A DNA stretch of 64,000 bases. It comes from Sulfitobacter sp. 20_GPM-1509m (GTDB lineage Bacteria > Pseudomonadota > Alphaproteobacteria > Rhodobacterales > Rhodobacteraceae). A program made the translations under genes and the position numbers. The stretch covers positions 1-64,000 of the forward strand of contig NZ_JIBC01000015.1 of assembly GCF_000620505.1 (NCBI RefSeq), given 5' to 3'. Numbering within the stretch: the first letter of the stretch is position 1; each line of letters begins with the position of its first letter. Positions 45,494 through 53,884 of this stretch are shown here, one piece after another. The notes under the pieces are model-generated. The model was not told where the DNA came from. It searched no databases and saw only the letters and a list, made by a program, of their open reading frames with translations.

Positions 45494-45682
45494 CACCAAA
45501 GCCCGGAATCAAGGTGCGTAGCACCGCCGGGCAGCGCCCGACCGCCCCATGGGCGGGCGCTTCCTCACCGTCTTGCGCCTCTTCTGCCGCACGCCAAGGC
45601 GGTGAGATAAAGTGGCATGAACCAAGGTCTCAGCGCCCACCCGCGGTCGGGCGCTGCCCTCTGTGGCAAGGTCACTCTGGCC
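45494..45682 (+). repeat. Structured repeat R2, copy 1
   Basis: A 189-bp element built like R1 but with other sequence. The leader is GCCCGGAATCAAGG, the mini-hairpin GGTGC-GTA-GCACC. The left arm GGGCAGCGCCCGACCGC is at 45529-45545 and pairs perfectly over 17 bp with 45643-45659. ATAAAGTGGCA lies inside at about 45607-45617. A sub-hairpin CCGCCC-CAT-GGGCGG follows the left arm. The gap 45430-45792 contains only this element. Confidence 0.85.
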
Positions 45683-45792
45683 TTAAACCGGACCTTCACC
45701 GCCACCCGACACCCCCCTGGACGCAAGCCTGTTGCGCGATCAAGGGAATCGCCTGTAGGCTGCAGCACACCCGCAACCGCCAGAGGTCAGCC

Positions 45793-46749
45793 GTGCCCCG
45801 CGCCCCGTCCCATGCCGACAAGGTCCTGCAAGCGACACAGTCGCCTTCTGCGGCTGCCCGGTCGCAGATCGCGGCCAGCTGGCACCGGTCGGTGCAAAAA
45901 CACGGGCTGACCCCCGACGAACACCGCGCCCCCGAACGGCTGGAGCAAAGCGCGCTGAACCAGCGCCGCGCCGCGGTGGAACAGTTTCTCAGCGTAGCCG
46001 CCCCGCGTCTGGATGCGCTTTTTGCGCTGGTGGGCCTGTCCGGCTTTGCCGTTCTGCTGACCGACAGCGACGGTGTGGTGCTGGACCAGCGCATCTCGGA
46101 CGCCGACACCGCCGCCTTCGAAGGCTGGGGCCTGTGCGCCGGGGCGAACTGGAGCGAGGAGCGCGAGGGCACCAACGGCATCGGCACCTGCCTGACCGAA
46201 CGCCGCCGCGTCATCATCCACCAGGGCGATCATTTTCTGTCCCGCAACACCGACATGAGCTGTATCGACGCGCCGATCTACGGTGCCGATGGCGCGATCA
46301 TCGGCGCGCTGGACGTGTCGTCGGCCCGCGCCGACCAGACCGAGGCGTTCAACCGGCTGATCAGCGCGCAGGTCGCCCAGACCGCCCGCGCCATCGAAGA
46401 GGCCAACTTTCGCTCCACCTATACCCCCGCGCGGATCATCGCCGCAGGCAACGACAGCGACGCCGCCACGCTGCTGGCGGTGGACGGCAACGATCTGGTG
46501 GTCGGGGCCACCCGCGCCGCGCGGGCGCTGTTCGGCATGGCGGGCACCGGCCCGCTGACCGCCCGCCCCGCCGCCGACCTGCTGGGGCGCGACGACGAGG
46601 TAACCGGCTTTGAACGGGCCGAACGCGCCGCCGTGCTGCGCGCGCTGGCCCGTGCGGGTGGCAACGTCTCGCAGGCCGCGCGACAGCTGGGCGTGGGCCG
46701 CGCCACCCTGTACCGGCGCATGAAACGGCTGGGACTCGACGAAACCTAG
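45793..46749 (+). CDS. GAF-domain Fis-type transcription activator (AcoR-like, no AAA+ domain)
   Basis: Regulator of 318 residues. The N-terminal SQIAASWHRSVQKHGLTPDEHR and GAF region (SGFAVLLTDSDGVVLDQR, EEREGTNGIGTCLTERR) are those of AcoR-type regulators. The C-terminal Fis HTH is GGNVSQAARQLGVGRATLYRRMKRL. The sigma-54-contacting AAA+ domain (GAFTGA, Walker A) is absent, so it cannot be a standard sigma-54 activator. I chose the GTG at 45793 because AGAGGT precedes it. The aldehyde dehydrogenase gene follows and is its likely target. Confidence 0.82.
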   Translation: MPRAPSHADKVLQATQSPSAAARSQIAASWHRSVQKHGLTPDEHRAPERLEQSALNQRRAAVEQFLSVAAPRLDALFALVGLSGFAVLLTDSDGVVLDQRISDADTAAFEGWGLCAGANWSEEREGTNGIGTCLTERRRVIIHQGDHFLSRNTDMSCIDAPIYGADGAIIGALDVSSARADQTEAFNRLISAQVAQTARAIEEANFRSTYTPARIIAAGNDSDAATLLAVDGNDLVVGATRAARALFGMAGTGPLTARPAADLLGRDDEVTGFERAERAAVLRALARAGGNVSQAARQLGVGRATLYRRMKRLGLDET

Positions 46750-46755
46750 ACCCGC

Positions 46756-46779
46756 CTGTCTCACTTCCGAGACAGTTTT
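46756..46779 (+). terminator. Stem-loop between regulator and aldehyde dehydrogenase
   Basis: CTGTCTC and GAGACAG form a perfect 7-bp stem around ACTTCC, followed by TTTT. It lies 7 bp after the regulator stop, so it may be its terminator. The same inverted repeat could instead be the binding site of the GAF-Fis protein in front of the aldehyde dehydrogenase. Confidence 0.5.
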
Positions 46780-46878
46780 CCCGAACTTTCAGTTTCCCCC
46801 TGATGACGGCAGCCCCGCGCCCCGTCACCTTGAGCGCAATCCGGGAGGGAGACCCGGTATTCTCAGGAGGAACCACAC

Positions 46879-48402
46879 ATGAAAGATCTCGCACATACCG
46901 AATCCGGCACCTACACATCGCCGTTCAAAACCCGCTATGACAACTTCATCGGCGGCACATTCGTCGCCCCGGTGAACGGGCGCTATTTCGAAAACGTCAC
47001 GCCGATCACCGGCGAAAAGATCAACGACTGCGCCCGCTCGGACGCCGCTGATGTCGAACTGGCGCTGGACGCCGCCCATGCTGCCAAGGGTGCCTGGGCC
47101 AAGACCTCGGTCACCGAACGCGCCAACCTGCTGCTGAAAATCGCCGATGCGATTGATGCGAACCTTGAGCTGCTGGCGCAGGCCGAAACATGGGACAACG
47201 GCAAGCCGATCCGCGAAACCATGGCCGCCGACATTCCGCTGTCCGCTGACCACTTCCGTTACTTTTCCAGCGTGCTGCGCGGGCAGGAAGGGTCAATGAG
47301 CGAGATCGACGCCGACACCGTCGCCTATCACTACCACGAACCGCTGGGCGTGGTCGGCCAGATCATCCCGTGGAACTTCTCGATCCTGATGGCCGCGTGG
47401 AAACTGGCCCCCGCATTGGCCGCCGGCAACTGCGTGGTGATGAAACCCGCCGAACAGACCCCCGCCGCGATCATGGTGCTGGCCGAGATCATCGCCGACA
47501 TCCTGCCCGCCGGTGTGCTGAACATCGTCAACGGCTACGGGGCCGAGGTCGGCGCGGCGCTGGCCACGTCCAAACGCATCGCCAAGATCGCCTTTACCGG
47601 CTCGACCGCAACGGGCCGCACGATCATGAAAGCCGCCACCGAAAACCTGATCCCCGTGACGCTGGAACTGGGCGGCAAAAGCCCGAACCTGTTCTTTGCC
47701 GACATCATGCGCGAGGATGACGCGTTTCTGGACAAGGCGGTCGAAGGGTTCGTTCTGTTCGCCTTTAACCAGGGCGAGGTCTGCACCTGCCCGTCGCGTG
47801 CGCTGGTGCACGAGGACATCTACGACGCCTTCATGGAGCGCGTCATTGCACGGGTCAAAGCGATCAAACACGGCGACCCGCGCAACCCCGAAACCATGGT
47901 GGGCGCGCAGGCCAGCAAGGCGCAGCAGGACAAGATCCTGTCCTATTTCACCATCGGCCGCGAAGAGGGCGCCGAGGTGCTGATCGGCGGCGCGGCGGCA
48001 GAGTTCACCGGCGAGTTGTCGGGCGGCAACTATATCCAGCCGACGATCCTGAAGGGTCACAACAAGATGCGCGTGTTCCAGGAGGAAATCTTTGGCCCCG
48101 TGGTGTCCGTGACCACCTTCAAGGACGAGGCCGAAGCCCTCGCGATTGCCAATGACACCATGTACGGGCTGGGCGCCGGCGTGTGGTCGCGCGACATGAA
48201 CACCTGCTACCGCGTCGGCCGCGCGATAGAGGCGGGCCGGGTCTGGGTGAACAACTACCACGCCTACCCCGCCCACGCGGCCTTTGGTGGCTACAAACAG
48301 TCGGGCATCGGGCGTGAGAACCACAAGATGATGCTGGACCACTACCAACAGACCAAGAACCTGCTGGTCAGCTACAACCCCAACAAGCTGGGCTTTTTCT
48401 AA
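46879..48402 (+). CDS. NAD-dependent aldehyde dehydrogenase, ExaC/AcoD-like
   Basis: Aldehyde dehydrogenase of 507 residues. [11 protein letters not shown] holds the general-base Glu and GEVCTCPSR the nucleophile Cys. [21 protein letters not shown] is the NAD-binding stretch. The opening ([16 protein letters not shown]) and the end (LGFF) match the ExaC/AcoD group that oxidises acetaldehyde and related short aldehydes. AGGAGG precedes the ATG. It stands behind the GAF-Fis regulator and is closed by a strong terminator. Confidence 0.9.
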   Translation: MKDLAHTESGTYTSPFKTRYDNFIGGTFVAPVNGRYFENVTPITGEKINDCARSDAADVELALDAAHAAKGAWAKTSVTERANLLLKIADAIDANLELLAQAETWDNGKPIRETMAADIPLSADHFRYFSSVLRGQEGSMSEIDADTVAYHYHEPLGVVGQIIPWNFSILMAAWKLAPALAAGNCVVMKPAEQTPAAIMVLAEIIADILPAGVLNIVNGYGAEVGAALATSKRIAKIAFTGSTATGRTIMKAATENLIPVTLELGGKSPNLFFADIMREDDAFLDKAVEGFVLFAFNQGEVCTCPSRALVHEDIYDAFMERVIARVKAIKHGDPRNPETMVGAQASKAQQDKILSYFTIGREEGAEVLIGGAAAEFTGELSGGNYIQPTILKGHNKMRVFQEEIFGPVVSVTTFKDEAEALAIANDTMYGLGAGVWSRDMNTCYRVGRAIEAGRVWVNNYHAYPAHAAFGGYKQSGIGRENHKMMLDHYQQTKNLLVSYNPNKLGFF

Positions 48403-48414
48403 GATCCGGCGCAG

Positions 48415-48442
48415 CGGCCCCCCGATCCGGGGGGCCGTTTTT
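48415..48442 (+). terminator. Rho-independent terminator after aldehyde dehydrogenase
   Basis: A perfect 10-bp stem (CGGCCCCCCG and CGGGGGGCCG) closes an ATC loop and is followed by TTTTT. It begins 13 bp after the stop at 48402. Confidence 0.92.
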
Positions 48443-48459
48443 CATCCAACGGTGACGGC

Positions 48460-48735
48460 CTAGGGCCACATCTGCGCCGCATGCAGCACACGCAACACCG
48501 TGACGGCCACTTTGGTTTCGGCATAAACCACGATGTAATTGGGCCGCACCACCAGCTCGCGCGTGCCCGCCACCCGACCGGATCGCCCGCGTTTCGGCTG
48601 GTCTGGCAAGGCGGCGACCTTGGTTTCAATCTCTGACATCAGCGCCAGTGCCGCATCGGGATTGTCATCCGAAATGTAATCGACAATCGCCATCAGGTCG
48701 GCAACCGCCGGAGCCGTCCAGTTCAGATCAGCCAC
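48460..48735 (-). CDS. ParE/RelE-superfamily toxin
   Basis: Toxin of 91 residues with the ParE/RelE pattern: NWTAPAVADLMAIVDYI at the N-terminus, then ALPDQPKRGRSGRVAGTRELVV and the YIVVYAETKVAVTVLRVLHA strands. The GTG at 48735 overlaps the antitoxin stop by eight bases, a normal arrangement. A TTG start at 48750 is possible. ParE members poison gyrase and RelE members cut mRNA. The segment RELVVRPNYIVVY is more ParE-like. On a plasmid this pair would aid maintenance. Confidence 0.85.
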   Translation of the reverse strand: MADLNWTAPAVADLMAIVDYISDDNPDAALALMSEIETKVAALPDQPKRGRSGRVAGTRELVVRPNYIVVYAETKVAVTVLRVLHAAQMWP

Positions 48736-49021
48736 GGCGCTTGGCTTCAATCCGCGCGCGGGCGTCCTGCATGACCTGATCGTGCGGCGTGGTCGGGCGC
48801 GGATCGGTCAGCGCCTGCTGCACCTTGGCGCGAAACCATGCGTCATAAGCGTCCGGGTCGGCGGTCAGCCCCGCAGGCAACCCGCCCTCGGCAGCCACCC
48901 GCGTCAACAGGATGCGCACCGCATCCGACAAGGTCAGCCCGACACCCGCCAGGGCATCAGCGGCTTGCGACTTCAGGGCATCGTCCACGCGGACGTGCAG
49001 CATCGAGGTTTGGGCGGGCAT
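48728..49021 (-). CDS. RelB/DinJ-family antitoxin
   Basis: Antitoxin of 97 residues. The ribbon-helix-helix segment MLHVRVDDALKSQAADALAGVGLTLSDAVRIL (in pieces) is typical of RelB/DinJ. The C-terminal half should bind the toxin. The ATG at 49021 has AGGAGA eight bases upstream. It precedes and overlaps the toxin gene. Its promoter carries a 20-bp palindrome suited to autorepression. Confidence 0.85.
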   Translation of the reverse strand: MPAQTSMLHVRVDDALKSQAADALAGVGLTLSDAVRILLTRVAAEGGLPAGLTADPDAYDAWFRAKVQQALTDPRPTTPHDQVMQDARARIEAKRRG

Positions 49022-49051
49022 GGCAGGCTCTCCTGTGGTCACGGGACCATA

Positions 49052-49071
49052 TGTAACTCAATTGAGATACA
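49052..49071. promoter_or_regulatory. Candidate autoregulatory operator of the toxin-antitoxin pair
   Basis: TGTA-N-CTCAATTGAG-N-TACA is a 20-bp palindrome with one unpaired position on each side, 31 bp upstream of the antitoxin ATG. Ribbon-helix-helix antitoxins bind such short palindromes. The call is by position and symmetry only. Confidence 0.55.
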
Positions 49072-49133
49072 AATCAAGGGTGGGCGAGCCCGTTGAAGGC
49101 CGGTCCCGCCGTCCTTGATCGCTAACTGAATTT

Positions 49134-49319
49134 GCGCGGAATCAAGGCCGCAGGCCGCCGCGCATCATGCCGCAGGCATGTCTGCGACATGACGGGCCGT
49201 CCGCTGGCACGGCGATTTGGCTGCTGTTGTGTGTTGTCGTTAGCTAGGATGTGTTTGGCTGCCATAAAGTGGCAGGCACTCAGGTCGGATCGCCGCACCA
49301 CGGCCCGACGATGCGCGGC
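49134..49319 (+). repeat. Structured repeat R1, copy E with extra hairpins in the left arm
   Basis: 186-bp R1 copy with the same inserted hairpin pair as copy D (ATGCC-GC-AGGCAT and ATGTC-TGC-GACAT) at the same place in the left arm. The interior loop has diverged (TGTGTTGTCGTTAGCTAGG), but ATAAAGTGGCA and the right arm at 49301-49319 are intact. It fills most of the gap between the antitoxin and pcaJ. Confidence 0.85.
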
Positions 49320-49357
49320 TTGGCGATCAAATGCTAAGTCCGCATAGCGACCACCCG

Positions 49358-50047
49358 TCACCCCAGCTCCGGCACCACCAGATCACCCACTTCACCGTCG
49401 CGGTGCAGTTCCGCACCCGTCACCGACTGCAGATCCTCCAGCGACACCGCCGCCAGCTTCTCGCGCAGCACAAAGCGTCCGCCGGTCACGTCCACCACGC
49501 ACAGCGAGGTATAGACCCGCGTCACACAGCCCACGCCGGTCAGCGGCATGGTGCAACTCTCGACCAGCTTGGGCGCGCCCTTCTTTGTCACGTGATCAGT
49601 GATCACCGCCACCCGTTTCGCCCCATGCACCAGATCCATCGCACCGCCCACCGCAGGCACGCCACCGCGCCCGGTGGACCAGTTCGCCAGATCGCCGTTC
49701 TGCGCAATCTCGTAGGCGCCCAGGATCGCCACGTCCAGATGCCCGCCGCGCACCATCGCAAAGCTGTCGGCGTGGTGGAAAAATGCGGCACCGGGGTTCA
49801 GCGTGATCGCCTTTTTGCCCGCGTTGATCAGGTCCCAGTCCTCGTCCCCCGCCGCAGGGGCACGGCCAAAGCCCAGCACGCCGTTCTCGGTGTGAAACAC
49901 CGCCTCGCGCCCCTCGGGCTGGAACTTGGCCACCATCTCGGGAAAGCCGATGCCAAGGTTGACATAGGCACCGTCCTCGATGTCCTGCGCCGCCCGCCAT
50001 GCGATTTGCGCGTTGCTCAGTTGAATATCGTTCAGATCAAGGCTCAT
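49358..50047 (-). CDS. pcaJ: 3-oxoadipate CoA-transferase subunit B
   Basis: Beta subunit of 229 residues of a family I CoA-transferase. AYVNLGIGFPEMVAKF is the N-terminal family signature, and the catalytic Glu lies in HTENGVLGFG. The ATG overlaps the stop of subunit A by four bases. Subunit A is of the PcaI type, so the pair should move CoA from succinyl-CoA to 3-oxoadipate at the end of the protocatechuate branch. Acetoacetate (ScoAB) is an alternative substrate. No other pca genes lie in the window. Confidence 0.8.
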   Translation of the reverse strand: MSLDLNDIQLSNAQIAWRAAQDIEDGAYVNLGIGFPEMVAKFQPEGREAVFHTENGVLGFGRAPAAGDEDWDLINAGKKAITLNPGAAFFHHADSFAMVRGGHLDVAILGAYEIAQNGDLANWSTGRGGVPAVGGAMDLVHGAKRVAVITDHVTKKGAPKLVESCTMPLTGVGCVTRVYTSLCVVDVTGGRFVLREKLAAVSLEDLQSVTGAELHRDGEVGDLVVPELG

Positions 50048-50757
50048 GGGTACACCGCCTCTTGCCGGTTCAGGACTTCTTCCTGTTGGGGGTTGGGAAC
50101 ATGGACCACGCGGTTGACGAAAATCCCCGGCGTGATCACGTTTTCAGGGTCCAGATCGCCCGCCGCCACCACATGCGACACCTGCGCGATGGTCACCGCC
50201 GCCGCCGTCGCCATCACGGGGTTAAAGTTGCGCGCGGCCATGCGGTAGGTCAGGTTGCCCATCGGGTCCCCCTGCTCGGCCTTGATCAGCGCAAAATCCG
50301 CCTTCAATCCGCGTTCCTGCACATACATGCGCCCGTCGAACTCTGCCACCGGCTTGCCCGTCGCCAGATCGGTGCCATAGCTGGTGGGCGTGTAGAACGC
50401 CGGTATCCCGGCACCGCCCGCGCGGATGCGTTCGGCCAATGTGCCTTGGGGCACAATCTCCAGTTCGATGCCGCCCGCCAGATAGAGATCGGTAAACACC
50501 TTGGGATCGGCAGAGCGCGGGAACGAACAGATCAGTTTCGCCACCTGCCCCTGTTCGATCAGCGCCGCCAGCCCCACGTGCCCGTTGCCCGCGTTGTTGT
50601 TCACAACGGTCAGGTTTTTTGGCCCTGCGTCAATCAGCGCATGGATCAGCTCGATCGGCGCGCCCGACCCGCCAAAGCCGCCGATCATCACGGTGGCCCC
50701 GTCGGGTATGTCGGCCACGGCCTGCGCTGCGGTGGTCACTGTCTTGTCCATATGCAT
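50044..50757 (-). CDS. pcaI: 3-oxoadipate CoA-transferase subunit A
   Basis: Alpha subunit of 237 residues. GATVMIGGFGGSGAP is the CoA-transferase signature. VVNNNAGNGHVGLAALI, ICSFPRS and NPQQEEVLNRQ fit PcaI better than ScoA. I used the ATG at 50757. A second ATG follows at 50751. It faces an IclR regulator with 105 bp between starts, an arrangement common for pca genes. Confidence 0.82.
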   Translation of the reverse strand: MHMDKTVTTAAQAVADIPDGATVMIGGFGGSGAPIELIHALIDAGPKNLTVVNNNAGNGHVGLAALIEQGQVAKLICSFPRSADPKVFTDLYLAGGIELEIVPQGTLAERIRAGGAGIPAFYTPTSYGTDLATGKPVAEFDGRMYVQERGLKADFALIKAEQGDPMGNLTYRMAARNFNPVMATAAAVTIAQVSHVVAAGDLDPENVITPGIFVNRVVHVPNPQQEEVLNRQEAVYP

Positions 50758-50817
50758 CCCCGGTTTGATCCTCTCCGTCTGATGTCCGGGATCGCGGGGC
50801 ATCGGGCAAGGGTTTTC

Positions 50818-50843
50818 GTTCGCATATTGAAACTTGTTCGCAT
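50818..50843. promoter_or_regulatory. Candidate IclR operator between pcaI and the regulator
   Basis: GTTCGCAT occurs twice, at 50818-50825 and 50836-50843, 18 bp apart. The first forms an imperfect inverted repeat with ATTGAAAC. PcaR/PcaU-type IclR proteins bind short repeats of this kind in divergent pca promoters. Confidence 0.5.
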
Positions 50844-50862
50844 CGCGATAAGATCGGTGCGC

Positions 50863-51618
50863 ATGGCGAACAAAACAGACATCATCGGATCATTGGCCAA
50901 GGGGCTTCAGGTCCTCGAATGCTTTGGCAGCGACCGGCCCCGCCTGTCGGTTGCCGAAGTGGCCAGCCTGACAGGACAGGACCGCGCGTCGGCGCGGCGC
51001 TGCCTGCTGACGCTGCACCACATCGGCTATGCGGCCTATGACGGCAAATATTTCAGCCTGACCCCCCGCGTCCTGCGGCTGGGCATGGGGGCGCTGGCCG
51101 CCCTGCCGCTGCCGCAGATCGTGCAGCCGTGGCTGGACCAGTTGTCCGAGCAGATCGGACAGTCGTGTTCCGTGTCGATGCTGGACGACACCGAAATCGT
51201 CTACCTCGCCCGCGCGGCACAGCGGCGGGTGATGTCCATCGGCCTGATGCCCGGATCGCGGCTGCCCGCCCATTGCACGTCGATGGGCCGCGTGTTGCTG
51301 GCCGCCCTGACCGAGGAACAGGCGCAGGCGGTGATCGACGCCTCGGACCTGACCCCGCGCACGGTCCATGCCCGCCACGACCCCGCCGAAATCATGGCCG
51401 AGATCGCCCGCGTGCGCGGACAGGGCTTTGCCGTGATAGATCAGGAGGTCGAGCTGGGCCTGCGGTCGCTGGCGGTGCCGATCATGGACGCCAAAGGCCG
51501 CGTGGTTGCCGCGCTGAACATCGGCATGGCCAGCCTGCACGCCACCCCCACAGAACTGCGCGACACATACCTGCCCGCCCTGCTGAAGGTCCAGGAGGGG
51601 CTGCGCCGGGTGCTGTAA
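50863..51618 (+). CDS. IclR-family regulator, PcaR/PobR-like
   Basis: IclR regulator of 251 residues. The N-terminal winged HTH has LAKGLQVLECFGSDRPRLSVAEVA and RASARRCLLTLHHIGY. The effector domain has RLPAHCTSMGRVLLAAL and VIDQEVELGLRSLAVPI, the usual ligand-pocket segments of PcaR/PobR. Divergence from pcaIJ suggests it activates those genes in response to an aromatic-pathway intermediate such as 3-oxoadipate. Confidence 0.87.
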   Translation: MANKTDIIGSLAKGLQVLECFGSDRPRLSVAEVASLTGQDRASARRCLLTLHHIGYAAYDGKYFSLTPRVLRLGMGALAALPLPQIVQPWLDQLSEQIGQSCSVSMLDDTEIVYLARAAQRRVMSIGLMPGSRLPAHCTSMGRVLLAALTEEQAQAVIDASDLTPRTVHARHDPAEIMAEIARVRGQGFAVIDQEVELGLRSLAVPIMDAKGRVVAALNIGMASLHATPTELRDTYLPALLKVQEGLRRVL

Positions 51619-51724
51619 ACGCTGTTGCAAGGTCGGGCCGTGCCGGGCACTCCGAACTGGTCCTTCGACAAGTACGCGAAGGCCTGCTGAGCGGACGGAA
51701 CTGACGTTTGAAATGGAACGCGAA

Positions 51725-51886
51725 GCCGCGCATCGTCGGGCCGTGGTGCGGCGATCCGACCTGCGTGGCTGGCACTTTATGGCAGCCAAGCACATCCCAG
51801 CTATCCGTCCCGCGCAACAGCGGCCAAATCGCCGTGCCGGCGGGCGGCCCGTCGATGCGCGGCGGCCTGCGGCCTTGATTCCGCGC
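51725..51886 (-). repeat. Structured repeat R1, copy F (inverted)
   Basis: 162-bp R1 copy on the minus strand, with leader at 51886 and arms at 51845-51863 and 51725-51743. TGCCACTTTAT of the plus strand corresponds to the conserved ATAAAGTGCCA. It stands head to head with R2 copy 2, 106 bp away. The gap 51619-52294 holds only these two elements. Confidence 0.85.
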
Positions 51887-51992
51887 CTAGAACCTGCGGA
51901 AAGGGCTCTTTCCTGCCCTTCGCTGCGTTGGCAGGCATGATCGGTGTCGAAACGGACGGCCAACGGCAGCTATGCGGGACGTTGCGGACGTC

Positions 51993-52226
51993 CACCAAAG
52001 CCCGGAATCAAGGTGCGTAGCACCGCCGGGCAGCGCCCGACCGCCCGTCACGCCGGAGGCGTGCCGAATATGAATGGCGCACCTTTGGTGCGACGGGCGG
52101 GCGCTTTCTCACCGTCTTGCGTCAATTCACCCACACGCCAAAGATCAGAAATAAAGTGGCACGAACCGACGTGCCGATGCCCACCCGCGGTCGGGCGCTG
52201 CCCTCAGTGGCAAGGTCACTCTGGCC
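51993..52226 (+). repeat. Structured repeat R2, copy 2 with extended apex
   Basis: 234-bp R2 copy. Its leader, arms and AATAAAGTGGCA match copy 1. The small CCGCCC-CAT-GGGCGG hairpin of copy 1 is here opened at its tip and extended by about 45 bases. The extension forms two further hairpins, CACGCC-GGA-GGCGTG and GCGCACC-TTT-GGTGCG, closed by GTC and GAC. Confidence 0.85.
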
Positions 52227-52294
52227 TCTTTCCCGTCTCGCAAAACAGCATTTGTCACTTGACCCTTCAACCCGCCGTCGCGGACAGTCACCCC

Positions 52295-53884
52295 ATGCTG
52301 CGCCTGATCCTTGCCTGTGCCCTGATGCTGCCCCTGCCGCTGCGCGCGCAGGAGGATCCCTCGCCTTTGCAGCGCACCGACCTGGTGTTCCAGATGGCGC
52401 AGACCGTGCAGAACTCGGAAGCGGCGCAGGCGGTGCAACAGATCGCCTTGCGCCTCGCGGCCAAGGCGCAGGGGCTGGAACCGCTGGCCATCGCACGCCG
52501 TGATCTGGTCGAACGCATCGCCCGCACCCGCGCCGACCCCGCGCTGGACGATGCCGTCCGCCGCCAGCGGCTGGAAGAACTGGACGTCGCCCTGCGCGTC
52601 AACGATCAGGCGCTGGCCAAGGGGTTTCCGGCCTACCTCGACATCGTCGCCCCCGACCCGCTGACCATTGCCGAAGCGCAGGCGCTGCTCGACCCCGACG
52701 AGGCGCTGATCCAGATGCATCAGGGCAAGGACTGGCTAACGCTCTGGCTGATCTCGGGGCGGCACGTGCTGTGGCACCGCCTGCCGGTGACGCAATCCGA
52801 CGCGGTGGAACTGGTGGCGATGTACCGCGAAACCATGGGGCTGACTGGCACCCTGCGCGCCGCCGCCGCGCTGGACGATGAACCGGTGGCCACCCAGCCC
52901 TTCAACACACGGCTGGCCGCAATCCTGTACCAATGGCTGTTCGCACCCTTTCAGGCCGAGCTTTCGCAGTATCCCCACCTGATGATCGTCGCGGACAAAT
53001 CGTGGATCGGGATGCCTTTCGCGACCCTGCTGACCGATCCGGCGCAGGCGGGCAGCGACCCAACCCCCGACATGCTGCGCCGCGCCAGCTGGATGCTGCG
53101 CGACCATGCGATCACCATGCTGCCCTCCGCGGTCAGCCTGCGGGCGGCGCGGGCGAACCGCCCTGCCCCGCTGCCTGACAGCGGCCTGCCCACAACCACC
53201 CTGCTGGCCATCGGCGATCCGCTGTTCACCGGCACCAAAGGCACCGACGCCGTGGTGCGTGCCGCCACCGGCACCGTCGATGTCAGCCAGCTGGCCCCCC
53301 TGCCCGGCACCCGCCGCGAGGTCCGCGCCATCGCCGCCGCCTTTGACCAAAGCAGCGCGCAGGTGCTGTTGGGCGCCGATGCCTCCGAGGCGATGATCGA
53401 AACCATGGACCTGAGCGACCGCGACGTGATCGTCTTTGCCACCCACGGGCTGATCGCGGGCGAATTGCAGGGGCTGGCCGAACCCGCGCTGGCGCTGACT
53501 CCACCCGCCACGATAACCGGCAGCGATGACGGGCTGTTGACCGCGGGCGAGGTTGCGGGGCTGACCCTGACCGCCGATTGGGTGGTGCTGTCGGCCTGCA
53601 ACACCGCCGCCGGTGATGGCGCGGGGGCCGAGGGGCTTTCCGGGCTGGCCCGCGCCTTCTTTGCCGCAGGTGCGCAGGCGCTGCTGGTCAGCCACTGGCC
53701 CGTGCGCGACGACGCGGCCGCGCGACTGACGGCATCAGCCTTTGCCGAAATGCGCGCCCACCCCGACCTGCGCAAGGCCGAGGCCATGCGCCGCGCGATG
53801 CTGGCGCTGATGGACGACGACAGCGACCCCAGCCTGTCGCACCCCGTCGCATGGGCGCCGTTCTTTGTGGTGGGCAACCGATGA
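52295..53884 (+). CDS. Exported CHAT-domain protease
   Basis: Protein of 529 residues with a signal peptide (MLRLILACALMLPLPLRA). A helical stretch follows to about 125, then a CHAT domain (caspase-HetF-associated with TPRs). The catalytic dyad is H384 in FATHG and C435 in LSACNTA. GLSGLARAFFAAGAQALLVSHWPV and the C-terminal WAPFFVVG are typical of the domain. It is predicted to act outside the cytoplasm. The start of the next gene overlaps its stop (ATGA), so the two products probably work as a pair. Confidence 0.87.
   Translation: MLRLILACALMLPLPLRAQEDPSPLQRTDLVFQMAQTVQNSEAAQAVQQIALRLAAKAQGLEPLAIARRDLVERIARTRADPALDDAVRRQRLEELDVALRVNDQALAKGFPAYLDIVAPDPLTIAEAQALLDPDEALIQMHQGKDWLTLWLISGRHVLWHRLPVTQSDAVELVAMYRETMGLTGTLRAAAALDDEPVATQPFNTRLAAILYQWLFAPFQAELSQYPHLMIVADKSWIGMPFATLLTDPAQAGSDPTPDMLRRASWMLRDHAITMLPSAVSLRAARANRPAPLPDSGLPTTTLLAIGDPLFTGTKGTDAVVRAATGTVDVSQLAPLPGTRREVRAIAAAFDQSSAQVLLGADASEAMIETMDLSDRDVIVFATHGLIAGELQGLAEPALALTPPATITGSDDGLLTAGEVAGLTLTADWVVLSACNTAAGDGAGAEGLSGLARAFFAAGAQALLVSHWPVRDDAAARLTASAFAEMRAHPDLRKAEAMRRAMLALMDDDSDPSLSHPVAWAPFFVVGNR

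Noticed and set aside
45541-45553. CCATGGG palindrome in R2 copy 1 as another parS site
   Set aside because: It has CCGCCC-CAT-GGGCGG, not the TTGCCCATGGGCAA core, and is explained as a hairpin of the repeat.
49358-50757. Succinyl-CoA:acetoacetate CoA-transferase (ScoAB)
   Set aside because: GNGHVGLAAL, ICSFPRS and the facing PcaR-like IclR regulator fit PcaIJ better. Acetoacetate remains a possible side substrate.
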